A DNA stretch of 64,000 bases from Siphonodentalium dalli (GCA_032622095.1 CP136066.1:130171917-130235916); one strand, 5' to 3'. Numbered from the stretch's first letter, positions 1-11,553 are shown. Translations and numbers: made by a program. Notes: generated from the sequence alone by a model not told the origin.

Positions 1-196
1 AGAGTAAAATCCAAGATGGCTGCCAGCAGCCATGTTCTATAAATTATGGCCTAAATGACCCCAAAATTGGCTCGATCCCATCTACATGTCAATATTAAGA
101 TCCATGAAAATTTCATGATGATCCTACTAAAGGTACGACCAGTAGCCGATGCCAAAGGATTTTAGTCATGCAAAGAGTAAAATCCTAGATGGCTGC
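1..196 (+). repeat. Fragment of ~160-bp satellite element
   Basis: This is a little more than one monomer of the same satellite that fills 6660-10455 and 13690-22240. Recognisable monomer landmarks, in order, are the AAGATGGCTGCC block, the block CATCTACATGTCAATATTAA, and TTTAGTCATGCAAAGAGTAA before a second ATGGCTGC. The copy continues off the left edge of the window and stops abruptly near 196 with no recognisable element end, so it is truncated on the right. Confidence 0.85.
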
Positions 197-673
197 ACTA
201 TAAAGAGATTTCACCATTTAAAGCAAATCACGAGAAGTGATTAATGAGCCTACCATCTCCCTGAAGCTATATCAGATATCGCATCATAATCTACTGACCA
301 AACCAGCATATGCCACATGCGTGAATTGATTGGTAACAAGCCGGATTAAACTGGTTATGTCTAGTTCACAGGTCTAATATAAATTCCTGAAATAAACTTT
401 TATATTCACATGTAAAGTGTCGGCCCTAGAAAGCCCTGTTTTAAAGACAGGTCAAGCACCTCTAGGTTGCATATAATATGCAATGCAGAATAATTCTGCA
501 TCGAAAATGAAAAAAATAGGCATAAACTATGCTGGTTCAAATCGGACTGCTCTAATAAAATAAGCAGCACAATGGAATCACTAAAATTCCGTGCTCAGAA
601 ATGCTCATTAAAGTGGCATATAATAAGCTGAGATATAAAATTAGTACATACTGGGTACTACCACAGTAATGGC
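197..673. other. Unassigned AT-rich stretch
   Basis: No coding potential, TIR or tandem structure is visible between the satellite fragment and the first hAT copy. Confidence 0.5.
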
Positions 674-681
674 ACTACCGG

Positions 682-1144
682 CAGGGGAAGGATCCAGGGC
701 TCTTTTGATACCTGTTACAGGTTTGGGCGCCCAAACTCTGGTGGCCTAAATGTCCCCAAATATCAAGTGGATAGTTTTATTAAAGCTGAATTTTCTATAT
801 TTTGAAGGAAATCTTCTATTATGATTCAACAACATGCAATGCAAATCATCAATATACAGTTGACATAGAGCCTTTATTTGCTTAATCAAGTGTCCAGTGA
901 GAAATATTTTAACCCTTTCATGACTGGGGCTTCTAAGGAGCCTCGCATATATAAGATAATACATTGGCCTTTATCTTGACCTTGCAAGCCAGTGCATTTT
1001 CTTATGCGGGATCTTTAATGCTGCACCTACGATGGGGAGATCCACTCCCGTACCTACCCCCCATCTCGGGCATACGGCCCTCCGGGATATGCTTATCTGG
1101 TCCCAAAACAGGTGTCCCCAAAAAATCCCTGGAATCCATCCCTG
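682..1144 (+). mobile_element. Non-autonomous hAT element, copy 1
   Basis: The element begins CAGGGGAAGGATCCAGGG and ends CCCTGGAATCCATCCCTG, imperfect TIRs with the CAGGG start typical of the hAT superfamily. It is flanked by a perfect 8-bp target-site duplication ACTACCGG (674-681 and 1145-1152), which fixes both ends to the base. A landmark near the left end, TTTGGGCGCCCAAA, is a palindrome shared by all four copies in the window (also 2337, 3122 and 54112). There is no transposase, and the ATG-initiated frames inside are short, so it must be mobilised in trans. Confidence 0.93.
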
Positions 1145-1152
1145 ACTACCGG

Positions 1153-1947
1153 CCTCAACAAATCAGGCCAATCACATTTAAAATAGGCATATATTATCCA
1201 AGATATTTAACACGCTATTCCCCGACGAGATTCCGCGTTATCGCTATTATACTATAGTGAAAAAGTGAATCGAAACATTATGCTCAATTTAAATCATGAC
1301 CATCCGGGCAATGTAGGAACATGGGACACAGACCACTAGTCTGTTGGTTGATTGTTGAGTATATTTCACCAATCAAAAATTCAAAATTTAATATCTGCGA
1401 TAAATACAAATATATATACCAACAGCCTATATAGTATATACCACGCTAATAATACGGTAACCCATTGCATTCAGGAGAAAGTAAACAACCAGGTCGTATA
1501 GGCCTACGATGCTGATAAAAACATAAGTCGCTCGACTAAAATCGTAACCTGTGCGCACTCAGAGCTTACAAATATCACATCCGTGCACCGGCTACAAGTT
1601 ATATAGAAGAATTGAACCCGTATACATATATGCATTTTCGTGGCTGTGTCATTCTCAATTATCAAAGCGAAGCTCGTTTCTATATGCATAAAATACAAGA
1701 CCACGTGGCAGCGAAAATATTCCCATTCCGGTAATATATTGCACCCAAAATTGCATTTAGAACGTCTGCTATGAAACTTCTAGCAATTTTGACGGACCGA
1801 TTGCTATATATATGTGTTTATATATATATCGATTCATCACTACAAATTTCACATTAAATATAGGACCACAGTAATACTCGCATATCAAAACAAATTCAAC
1901 ATGTTAGGCATAAACTTTCCAATTGTTGAAACTGAAGGCCTACTAGT
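1153..1947. other. Unassigned stretch
   Basis: An AT-rich stretch with short TATA-type runs around 1410-1440 and 1805-1830. I see no gene, long inverted repeat or tandem array in it. Confidence 0.5.
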
Positions 1948-1955
1948 ATACTGGA

Positions 1956-2680
1956 GCTGAATAGGTCACTCTCACCGGTTTTTCTGTGATAAAGTTACCC
2001 AGGTTCCTAATTTTGTGATAAAGTTACCCAGTTGGTGAGAATTGTGATAAAGTTACCCAGGTTAAGCAAATCTCACAATATCAACTCGTTTTAAAAAGTG
2101 ACAGAGGGAAATATTGTTCAGTTTTGGCAAGTAATAGCCCTTATCAAGCATAAATTAAGACATACATGTATTAGTACTGTAGTTCGTCATTTTGATCACA
2201 AAAATGAATAATTTGTTGCTAAACATGAACTATTATTAACCTGGGTAACTTTAATCACATTCTTCTCCAACCTGGGTAACTTTATCACAATTTCAGGAAG
2301 CTGGGTAACTTTATCACAGAAAACTGGTGAGAGTGACAGGGTAGTTTCCAGGCCAGTTTTGGTACCTGTAACAGGTATGGGCGCCCAAATTCCAGACGCC
2401 CAAAAAAAAAACAGACGGAAAGAAAATAAATCCTCAAATAATCTGTGATTGACCATTACTACTAGAAAATAAACACAACTAACACTAAATCATCAAATAA
2501 AGCCATAAATTGTCATTTTAATGGCAGTACATAGTTCCAGGGGGGGGTGGGGGGGTCACCCCCTTCCATACCTTCCCAGAACTTTGGGTTAGCTGTGGCC
2601 TTCGGATATGACTTTGGCATATAAAAACAGGTGTCCCCAAATAATTACTGGAAACAACACTGGAGAGTGACCTATTCAGC
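1956..2680. mobile_element. TIR element with triplicated terminal motif, interrupted
   Basis: Outer TIRs are GCTGAATAGGTCACTCTCAC at 1956 and its complement split across 2326-2336 and 2663-2680. Inside each TIR the motif GTGATAAAGTTACCCAG occurs three times: left arm about 1985-2060, right arm about 2238-2320 in inverse orientation. Direct repeats ATACTGGA at 1948-1955 and 2682-2689 look like an 8-bp TSD, with one extra base (2681) on the right. A hAT copy (2337-2662) has jumped into the right TIR. Without that insert the element is about 390 bp and non-coding. A relative with the same TCACTCTCACC core lies at 53329-53652. Confidence 0.82.
2337..2662 (+). mobile_element. Non-autonomous hAT element, copy 2 (nested)
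   Basis: The ends are CAGGGTAGTTTCCAGG and CTGGAAACAACACTG, flanked by a perfect 8-bp TSD GAGAGTGA (2329-2336 and 2663-2670). The target is the right TIR of the 1956-2680 element; the TIR reads continuously once the insert and one TSD copy are removed. It shares the GGGCGCCCAAA landmark and the GGTGTCCCCAAA near-terminal motif with copy 1. It contains a G-rich run near 2540-2555 and no coding sequence. Confidence 0.92.
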
Positions 2681-3121
2681 AATACTGGACGGGGCGATTT
2701 TCACAAAAAGGGTCCAAATAACGGTAAAGACATGTCCTGTTCAATATCGACAAAAATTCATCTAGTGAAGAGGCGATTATTCTAGCTTTATAGCCCTTCA
2801 AGATTAGGTTCAGAGGCAAATTGTTCGGTAAATTGATCTTCAATTTTTCTCTGCCATAAATGTCAAGTGTGTCTGAAATGTCCACTCCGTTATACAGTTT
2901 TCTCGGTACTAGTATACATTAAATAAATGATTCTCCCATTCTGTAGAATTTAGGCGAGTGGCTAAATGGAGCACACAGAATATTCAAGCAAGAACTGAGT
3001 TAGTAATCTTGAATATTTCACTGCATAGGCCAACATTTATGACATTGGCATTTGTGACAATACTGCGTCATGATTTTTTCATTGATTGTCTTTACCATTA
3101 TTAGTGAAATATCAGTGGCGA

Positions 3122-3434
3122 CAGGGAAGGATGCAGGGATGTTTTGATACATGTTACAGGTTTGGGCGCCCAAACTCTGGAGACCCAAATGTCCCCAAAT
3201 TCCAAGTGGATATTATATATTCAAGTTGATTTTCCATATGTTCAAGGAATTTTTCTATAATTCAACAGCATGTAATGCAAATCATCAACCTGCAGATGAT
3301 ATAGTCTATTATATAGAGCCTTTATTTGCACAATCAAGTGTCCAGTACTGAATATTTTAACATCCAAATTTATATGGGGACATACTCAAATGCAGACAGG
3401 TGTCCCCAAAAAAAAATCTCTGGATCCTTCCCTG
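3122..3434 (+). mobile_element. Non-autonomous hAT element, copy 3 (nested)
   Basis: The ends are CAGGGAAGGATGCAGGG and CTCTGGATCCTTCCCTG. The 8-bp flanks are AGTGGCGA (3114-3121) and AGCGGCGA (3435-3442), one mismatch apart, so this copy is probably older than copies 1 and 2. The TTTGGGCGCCCAAA palindrome and GGTGTCCCC motif place it in the same family. It sits inside the 2688-5412 element. Confidence 0.9.
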
Positions 3435-4069
3435 AGCGGCGAGTATGACCAATTCACTGTGATAGTTTTCTTGAATAGTCTCTTTCAATACAATCATCAT
3501 CTAGTGCCTTCTTATTAAGTCCTTCAAAAACATTTGTGTTTCTGAAAACTTATTGGAGAAAATTCAGTCAGACTCAAAGAGCCTGAGTTCTGTCAAACTA
3601 ATTATGTGTCCACCTCCGTTATAGCCCTGAATTTATTAAAACAAAAATTCCGGAAAAATTCTTTAGGTGGTTACAACTGCCTCTGAGAGTGTTATAAGTT
3701 TTCTCAGTTGGATAAGACCACCCTTTGCACTATATGTGAGAAAAACTAAGTTATGTGTCTTTACCGTTATATCAAAATTTTGGTCTTTACAGTATAAACG
3801 GTACAGACATGAAAATAATAGTAAAGATTACAAAGTGAGTCTAGGACGTCTTATTATACTATATAATGTAAACTGTGTGAATCTGAGTTCCATTGTCATA
3901 AATGCGATCATTCAAAACATATTAAACAATGGTACTATTAAAGTGCTCTATCTCAAATTAACTTGAAACTTACATCCACCCCATAGTGTCTCTACCGTTA
4001 ATACGTAATATTCATGTCTTCACCGTTATGTCATTACCGTTAAAAGTATAACGGTACCGGTGTAACAGT

Positions 4070-4967
4070 TTATCTCCCCCCCCTGATCAACTTCCCCCCC
4101 GGGGGGGGGAAGTTGACCTAGGTTATCTCCCCCCGCCCTGATCATCCCCCCCCCCCCCCGCCTGAATTTTCCACACCTTAACATCTATTGGCGTGATAGT
4201 CCCTCATTTTATCATTCACTATGACTATGTGACTTAGAAAAACTATCATTGGTGGCAAGGAAGCATGTCTTTTTCTTCGGCAGAGACATTATTGTTCAGA
4301 TTTTTTTTTATTGAAAAATTCGCCCAGTTTATTTCCCCCCCCCCCCCCCGCCTGAATTTTCCATACCTTAACATCTACTCGGCGAGTTAGTCTCATTTTA
4401 TCGTTCACCTATCACTATGTGACTAAGAAAACTATCATAGGTGACAAGGAAGCATGATTTTTCTGTAAAAGAGACAATAATTATAGTTTGGAGAATTTTC
4501 ATTGGTATTTACCTAGTTTATCTCCCCCCCCCCCCCCCCCCTCCCGCCTGGATTTTCCATACCTTAACATCTATTGGCGTGATAGTGTCATTTTATCATT
4601 CACTATGACTATGTGACTTAGAAAATCTATCATTGGTGGCAAAGAAGCATGTCTTTTCTTCGGCAGAGACATTATTGTTCAGATTTTTTTTAATGAAAAT
4701 CACCCAGTTTATCTCATTTTATCCCCCCCCCCCCCCCCCCCCCCCCCCCCCGCCTGAATTATTTTTACCTCAACATCTACTGGCGAGTTAGTCTCATTTT
4801 ATCGTTCACTATCACTATGTGACTAAGAAAAAACTATCATAGGTGACAAGGAAGCATGATTTTTCTGNNNNNNNNNNNNNNNNNNNNNNNNNNNNNNNNN
4901 NNNNNNNNNNNNNNNNNNNNNNNNNNNNNNNNNNNNNNNNNNNNNNNNNNNNNNNNNNNNNNNNNNN

Positions 4968-5003
<36 letters not shown>

Positions 5004-5005
5004 AG
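4070..5005. repeat. Poly-C-spaced ~200-bp tandem repeats
   Basis: At least four head-to-tail units of roughly 190-215 bp start near 4140, 4335, 4525 and 4723. Each consists of a C run (up to about 28), CCGCCTGAATTTTCC or a close variant, CTTAACATCTA, TCATTTTATC, CACTATGACTATGTGACT, GGAAGCATG and a T-rich end with CCAGTTTATCTC. Alternate units are more alike (for example GGCGTGATAG versus GGCGAGTTAG forms), suggesting a two-unit higher-order period. The array runs into the 100-N gap and resumes as a G run at 4969-5002, opposite in strand to the C runs before it. The open frames around the gap are homopolymer artefacts. Confidence 0.85.
4868..4967. other. Assembly gap of 100 N
   Basis: Exactly 100 N, a conventional placeholder for a gap of unknown size. 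It interrupts the poly-C array, where homopolymers would stop sequencing. Sequence before it has C runs and sequence after it starts with a G run, so an inversion or missing arm could be hidden here. Confidence 0.98.
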
Positions 5006-5412
5006 ATGCGCAGGGGGGGAAGATGTCGCAGCACACCGGTATAGACAACTGAACAAATTTTCAAACAATGTCATTCAAAACTAAAGAGACATAATGTAAT
5101 GACAGTTGGGATGTTTATAATAGCAAATCAGAGCAATACTACAGAGCTTTAAATTTCAATATTAATCAAGGGATTCTGCATATCCAATGCATCATATGTC
5201 TTTACCGTTATGTGGTAACGGTATGGACAAATGTCGAAACTTTTATGTCGGTGTTGAACATAAACTAGGAGATCCCAAGCTTTGCTGGTTTATATATGGA
5301 AACTGGTCAAGAAAAGCTTCATGGTGGGGCATCCCAAATATAAATCTTTTGTGATCATGAAAGTGACAAATTTCTTTACCGTTATTTGCCCCTTTTTGTG
5401 AAAATGACCCGG

Positions 5413-6550
5413 ACACCCACCCACTATCCCGGTAGCTCTCCTTGCGTCTCTGTACTGTATGTGGCTTGACAACCAGTTAGCGTTTGTATCTAGCACTTAC
5501 TACATATATAATTAATATATAGATGTCAACAAAAATCATTCACTCCGAAAAATTATAAAGATATAGATCCCATAATGTCTATAAAAATCAGCCTGCTCCT
5601 ATGTGGTCTGGAACAATGAAACTGCGAAATAAGTTTGGTGTGGCCTAAAAAAAATCCATGATATCTGATTCTTTACCCATGCGCTTAATCTTAACACAGC
5701 GCGTAATTTCCCACACAGACGATCTGAGACAATGTTGATATTTCTGTCGTGTGTATTCTGATCAACTTTTAATGGATTAATAGTGACAAAAAATACCCCG
5801 GTATGCTAGTTAGTTCAGTCATGATACTAAACATTCCAACAAGAGGTATGTGTTTTTTATTTATGGTTTTATTTGTGTCATTAGACGTGAACAGTGTAAG
5901 TTAAAGGCCTAAAAGGGGCATGCCCTTGCCGCATAAATCTTGCGGCTTCTTCGCGTTCAAACTTTTAACTTGTTCTATTAGACATTCACTTGTTCTATGG
6001 AATGTACTCCCATGTGATTGTAAGCTTCGCGTAGAAACTAGTGACAAATATCATAAGTAACTAAAATCACATTTCATTAATAAATACACCCCAAATATCA
6101 AATAACAATCCAGTTTGTATGTATTCTCTCCCCTATTATATATACTAAGGCAATACCAGCCAGCAGTCCCTTACGGCAGAGACTGTCCAGAAGAGGGGGC
6201 AGAAATTAATGAACTTCTCTTTATTCTCATAGTATAATCCTCCCTCTCCTGGCCAGCTCTCCCGGTGAGGAACAGGCCAACCAAAATTTATGCCACATTT
6301 CCTCCATGTGTTACTATTTGTCACTCATCTGAACAACAGTGCAAAAATAATCAACTTGTCTATAACCTTAACCAATTCCTCAACCAAATTATTTTAAAGC
6401 AGTATTCACACCCATATTTCATTGATCAACTTAAATACTGGTATTCCCCACATTATTGAAAATTGCAAGACGATCGCGCAGGTCTCAGCATAAACTTAAA
6501 GACATCAAGATAATCATATTGGCTACCAGATATAAAAGCATAACAACTAA
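5413..6550. other. Unassigned stretch
   Basis: Low-complexity AT-rich sequence with no recognisable gene or element end. The small open frames here (at 5290 on the minus strand, overlapping the left edge, and at 6265 on the plus strand) have no domain or composition signal. Confidence 0.5.
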
Positions 6551-6554
6551 AAAT

Positions 6555-9500
6555 GAAAGTGTCAATGACACTGTAGCTCAACTTAGGTAGGGGAATAATT
6601 TAATGGTTTACAGTAAATGGAGAAATAGGAAAGATGCTGATTGAAATGTCTTACCTGTGCCAAAGGATTTAGTCTACATGTCATTATTAACATCCATGAC
6701 AAATTTTATGAAGATCAGACCAAAGCTACAACCTGTAGCCTACTCCAAAGGATTTAGTCATGCAAAGAGTAAAATCCAAGATGGTTGCTGGCGGCCATGT
6801 TTTTTTGGCCGAACGACCCCAAAATGACTCGTTCCGATCTACATGTCAATATTAACATCCATGACAAATTTCATGATTATCAGACGAATAGTATGACATG
6901 TAGCCCGGCCGCGTCAATGGATTTAATTTTGAAATCCAAGATGGCCACATGCTGATTGAAATGTCTTACCTGTGCCAAAGGATTTAGTCTACATGTCATT
7001 ATTAACATCCATGACAAATTTTATGAAGATCAGACCAAAGCTACAACCTGTAGCCTACTCCAAAGGATTTAGTCATGCAAATAGTAAAATCCAAGATGGC
7101 TGCTGGTGGCCATGTTTTTTGGTCGAATGACCCCAAAATGACTCGTTCCCATCTACATGTCAATGTCAACAGCCATGACAAATTTCATGAAGATCCTACC
7201 AAAGGTACGACCTGCAGCCCACGGGAAAGGATTTAGTCATGCAAATAGTAAACTCCAAGATGGCTGCTGGCGGCCATGTTTTTTGGCCGAACGACCCCAA
7301 AATCACTCGTTCCCGTCTACATGTTAATATTAACATCCATGATAAATTTCATGATGATCAGACTAACAGTACAACCTGTAAGCCCTCACCAATGGATTTA
7401 ATTTTGAAATCCAAGATGGCCACCAGCGGCGATTTTTTTTGGCCGAATGACCCCAAAATCACTCGTTCCCATCTACATGTCAATGTCAACATTCATGATA
7501 AAGATCAGACAAAAGGTACGACCTGTAGCCCGCGCCAAAGGATTTAGTCATGCAAAGAGTAAAATCCAAGATGGCTGCTGGTGGCCATGTTTTTTGGCTG
7601 AACGACCCCAAAATGACTCGTTCCCATCTACATGTCATTGTTAACACCCATGACAAATTTTATGAAGTTCCGATCAAAGCTACGACCTGTAGCCCACGGG
7701 GAAGGATTTAGTCATGCAAAGAGTAAAATCCAAGATGGCTGCTGGCGGCCATTTGTTTTGGCCGAACGACCCCAAAATCACTCGTTCTCATCCACATGTC
7801 AATATTAACATCCATGACAAATTTCATGATGATCAGACTAACAGTACGACCTGTAGCCTGTGCTAATGGATTGAATTTTGAAATCAAAGATGGCCGCTGG
7901 CGACAATGTTTTTCGGCCGAATGACCCCAAAATGATTCGTTCCCATCCACATGCCATTGTTAACATCCATGACACATTTTATGATAATCAGACTAAAGGT
8001 ACGAACTTTAGCCCGTGCTAAAGGATTTAGTCATACAAAGAGTAAAATCCAAGATCGCTGCTGGCGGCCTTTTTTTTTGGCCGAATGACCCCAAAATGAC
8101 CCGTTCCCATCTACATGTCATTATTAACATTTGATGACAAATTTTATGATGATCAGACTAAAGGTACGACCTGAAGCCTGTGCTAAAGGATGTAGTCATA
8201 CAAAGAGTAAAATCCAAGATGGCTGCTGGCGGCCATGTTTTTCAGCTGAATAACCCCAAAATTATTCGTTCCCATCTACATGTCATTGTTAACATTTGAT
8301 GACAAATTTTATGATGATAAGACTAAAGGTACGACCTGAAGCCCGTGCTAAAGGATTTAGTCATACAAAGAGTAAAATCCAAGATGGCTGCTGGCGGCCA
8401 TGTTTTTTGGCCGAATGACCCCAAAATTACTCGTTCCCATCTACATGTCAATATTAATATCCATGACAAATTTCATGATGATAAGACGAACAGTACGACC
8501 TGTGGCCCGTGCTGATGAATTAAATTTTGAAATCAAAGATGGCTGCTGGCGGCCATGTTTTTTTGTCGGAATGACCCCGAAATGACTCGTTCCCATCTAC
8601 ATGCCATTGTTAACATCCATGACAAATTTTATGATTATCAGACTAAGGGTACGAACTGTAGCCCGTGCTAAAGGATTTAGTCATACAAAGAGTAAAATCC
8701 AAGATGGCTGCTGGCGGCCATGTTTTTTGGCTGAATGACCCCAAAATGACTCGTTCCCATCTACATGTCATTATTAACACTCATGACAAGTTTTATGACG
8801 ATCAGACTAAAGGTACGACCTGAAGCCCGTGCTAAAGTATTTAGTCATACAAGAGTAAAATCCAAGATGGCTGCTGGTGGCCATTTGTTTTGGCCGAATG
8901 ACCCCAAAATGACCCGTTCCCATCTACATGGCATTATTAACTTTCATGACAAATTTTATGATGATCAGACTAAAGGTACGACCTGAAGCCTGTGCTAAAG
9001 GATGTAGTCATACAAAGAGTAAAATCCAAGATGGCTGCTGGCGGCCATGTTTTTCAGCTGAATAACCCCAAAATTACTCGTTCCCATCTACATGTCATTG
9101 TTAACATTTGAAGACAAATTTTATGATGATAAGACTAAAGGTACGACCTGAAGCCCGTGCTAAAGGATTTAGTCATACAAAGAGTAAAATCCAAGATGGC
9201 TGCTGGCGGCCATGTTTTTTGGCCGAATGACCCCAAAATTACTCGTTCCCATCTACATGTCAATATTAACATCCATGACAAATTTCATGATGATCAGACG
9301 AACAGTATGACCTGTGGCCCATGCTAATGAATTAAATTTTGAAATCAAAGATGGCTGCTGGCGGCCATGTTTTTTGGCCGATTGACCCCAAAATGACTCG
9401 TTCCCATCTACATGCCATTGTTAACAACCATAAGAAATTTTATGATGATAATACTAAAGGTACGAACTGTAGCCCGTGCTAAACGATTTAGTCATACAAA

Positions 9501-10550
9501 GAGTAAATTCCAAGATGGCTGCTGGCAGCCATGTTTTTTGGCCGAATGACCCCAAAATGACTCGTTCCCATCTACATGTCATTGTTAACATTCATGACAA
9601 ATTTTATGATGATCAGACTAAAGGTACGACCTGAAGCCTGTGCTAAAGAATTTAGTCATACAAAGAGTAAAATCCAAGATGGCTTCTGGCGGCCATGTTT
9701 TTTGCCCGAATGACCCCAAAATGACTCGTTCCCATCTACATGTCAATATTAATATCCATGACAAATTTCATGATGATAAGACGAACAGTACGACCTGTGG
9801 CCCGTGCTGATGAATTAAATTTTGAAATCAAAGATGGCTGCTGGCGGCCATGTTTTTTGTCGGAATGACCCCAAAATGACTCGTCCCATCTACATGCCAT
9901 TGTTAACATCCATGAAAAAATTTTATGATTATCAGACTAAGGGTACGAACTGTAGCCCGTGCTAAAGGATTTAGTCATACAAAGAGTAAAATCCAAGATG
10001 GCTGCTGGCGGCCATGTTTTTTGGCTGAATGACCCCAAAATGACTCGTTCCCATCTACATGTCATTATTAACACTCATGACAAGTTTTATGACGATCAGA
10101 CTAAAGGTACGACCTGGAGCCCGTGCTAAAGGATTTAGTCATACAAAGAGTAAAATCCAAGATGGCTGCTGGCGGCCATGTTTTTTGGCCGAATGACCCC
10201 AAAATGACTCGTTCCCATCTACATGTCATTGTTAACATTCTTGACAAATTTCATGACAATAAGACGAACAGTACGGCCTGTAGCCCGTGCTAATGGATTG
10301 AATTTTGAAATCCAAGATGGCCGATGGCAGCCATGTTTTTTTTCCGAATGACCCCAAAATGACTCGTTCCCATCTACATGTCAATGTCAACATCCATGAA
10401 AAATTTCATAATAATCGGACCAAAGGTACGAACTGTAGCCCGTGCTAAAGGAAATTGTTGACGCATCACGCACACACACACACGCACACACGGACGACGG
10501 ATACCAAGCCATGGCAATAGCTCAAACTTTACAAAGTAAAGTTGAGCTAA
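6555..10550 (+). mobile_element. Helentron/pearl-like satellite element S1
   Basis: The left end is GAAAGTGTCAATGACACTG followed by TAGCTCAACTT; the right end is AAGTTGAGCTAA. The 10-11 bp inverted repeat TAGCTCAACTT therefore lies about 19 bp in from the left tip but almost at the right tip. The extra left-tip sequence forms a hairpin (AGTGTC/GACACT). AAAT flanks both sides (6551-6554 and 10551-10554). The body is about 24 monomers of about 160 bp, then a CA-rich microsatellite (10455-10492). Asymmetric inverted repeats, a terminal hairpin, a satellite core and a microsatellite match the published pattern of non-autonomous Helentron-related elements (HINE, bivalve pearl). The same ends bound S2 (13567-23080) and S3 (61179-63354). 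Confidence 0.82.
6660..10455 (+). repeat. ~160-bp satellite array in S1
   Basis: Monomers share CCAAGATGGCTGCTGGCGG, a run of T, GGCCGAATGACCCCAAAATG, ACTCGTTCCCATCTACATG, a TTAACATCCATGACAAATTT block, ATGATCAGACTAAAGGTACG and ACCTGTAGCCCGTGCTAA. Two types partly alternate: type A ends with TTTAGTCATNCAAAGAGTAA and AATCC, type B with a shorter TGGATT-AATTTTGAAATCC. Near the left edge a stretch from 6640 recurs at 6945, a local duplication. Open frames here simply read through monomers and shift with each indel. Confidence 0.92.
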
Positions 10551-10554
10551 AAAT

Positions 10555-10740
10555 GACTATAATCACCATCTCACAACCCGACCCCCCCACCCCCCCCATC
10601 TCTATACAATAAAACACACATTGTAAATACGCACCCGCACTATATACACCCAATATACGTACACATAACACTGTATCATTATACAAGCATAAGGGCCCTG
10701 CCCTTGCAAGTTAAACTTTTTGTGGGATCCTGTTGATATA
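10555..10740. other. Short spacer with C runs
   Basis: Sequence between S1 and the Helitron, containing two C-rich runs near 10580-10600. It also holds ACCCGCAC and TATACACCC stretches but no recognised function. Confidence 0.4.
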
Positions 10741-11302
10741 TCTCATATATATTTTGAAGACCTCTGTCTGTCTGTCTGTCTGTTTGTTTGTCTGTCATTA
10801 ATACAAATCTACGATTCTCGACCGATCGGGACGAAACTTGGTACGTGTGTGTAGTTTGACCAGGCGGTCGACGTTGTCGTATTGACGAGCCCGTGCGACG
10901 CCAGCTTCGCGCATGCGCAGACCAGATCTCGGAAACGGGTGGAGCTATCGACTTGAAATTTGGTATGTGAATGTATCTTGCCCCGGATACGAATTTTATT
11001 GGGTCGCCGAGCCTGTGCGACGCCAGCTTCGCGCATGCGCAGACGAGATCTCGGAAACGGGTGGAGCTATCGACTTGAAATTTGGTATGTGAATGTATCT
11101 TGCCTCGGATACGAATTTTATCGGGTCGCCGAGCCCGTGCAACGCCAGCTTCGCGCATGTGCAGACCAGATCTCGGAAACGGGTAGAGCTATCGACTTGA
11201 AATTTGTTTTTTTAATAGCCCGGACAACGTCGGGCTGGGTAGAGCTATCGACTTGAAATTTGGTTTATGAATAGCCCGGACAACGTCGGGCTCATCGGCT
11301 AG
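10741..11302 (+). mobile_element. Non-autonomous Helitron H1
   Basis: The 5' end is TCTCATATATATTTTGAAGA preceded by A (10740), and the 3' end is CTAG (11299-11302) followed by T, the canonical A|TC...CTAG|T Helitron insertion. A 3' hairpin AGCCCGGACAACGTCGGGCT (11273-11292) lies 6 bp before CTAG, and an identical hairpin occurs at 11217-11236. The body has a TCTG microsatellite (10766-10799) and about three 122-bp monomers with the markers GAGATCTCGGAAACGGGTGG, CTATCGACTTGAAATTTGG and CGGGTCGCCGAGCC. No Rep or helicase is encoded. Members of the family are at 28704, 56648 and, reversed, 59137. Confidence 0.93.
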
Positions 11303-11553
11303 TAATCTATATAATAATATATTATAATTATATTGAATACGAAATAAATCTTATTGAATCTTGAAATCTTGAAGGATTAAGAGGTCCATTATAAAACGTC
11401 AAAATATTAAAATTCCTCTTAATCCGAAAGTCTAATCTGTTGGACTAAGGACATATATGCAAATTTTTACTCTTCTGGTCAACAATAAGTCAATATAACT
11501 TATAATATAAGAATATAAGACAGTTTTTGAGAATCACCCTTATTGGCCTTAAT
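11303..11553. other. Spacer with small inverted repeat
   Basis: The arms GGATTAAGAGG (11374-11384) and CCTCTTAATCC (11415-11425) form an 11-bp stem with a 30-bp loop. No TSD or gene was recognised. Confidence 0.5.

Larger units (their letters stand above)
2688..5412. mobile_element. ~2.7-kb TIR element with dispersed ACCGTTA motifs
   Basis: The left end (from about 2688) and the inverted right end (up to about 5412) share about 45 bp, including TTTTCACAAAAAGGG and then CAAATAACGGTAAAGA. The octamer ACCGTTAT or its complement recurs inside, mostly as GTCTTTACCGTTAT or close variants, near 2719, 3618, 3756, 3800, 3988, 4015, 4033, 4048, 5198, 5215 and 5374, so the terminal motif is scattered through the body. 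It carries nested hAT copy 3 (3122-3434), a poly-C tandem array and an assembly gap. The frame at 3667-3966 (99 codons) resembles no protein I know. I could not settle the TSD, so the outer base of each end is approximate. Confidence 0.7.

Noticed and set aside
4815-5074. Poly-proline and poly-glycine frames around the gap
   Set aside because: Products of C/G homopolymers and undefined bases.
10679-11158. 159-codon minus-strand frame and its relatives at 56702-57070 and 59636-59983
   Set aside because: They read the 122-bp Helitron monomers, which give the same peptide phrases (CACAKLASH, GARYIHIPNFKS) in every copy and on both strands. Period near a multiple of three explains the openness.
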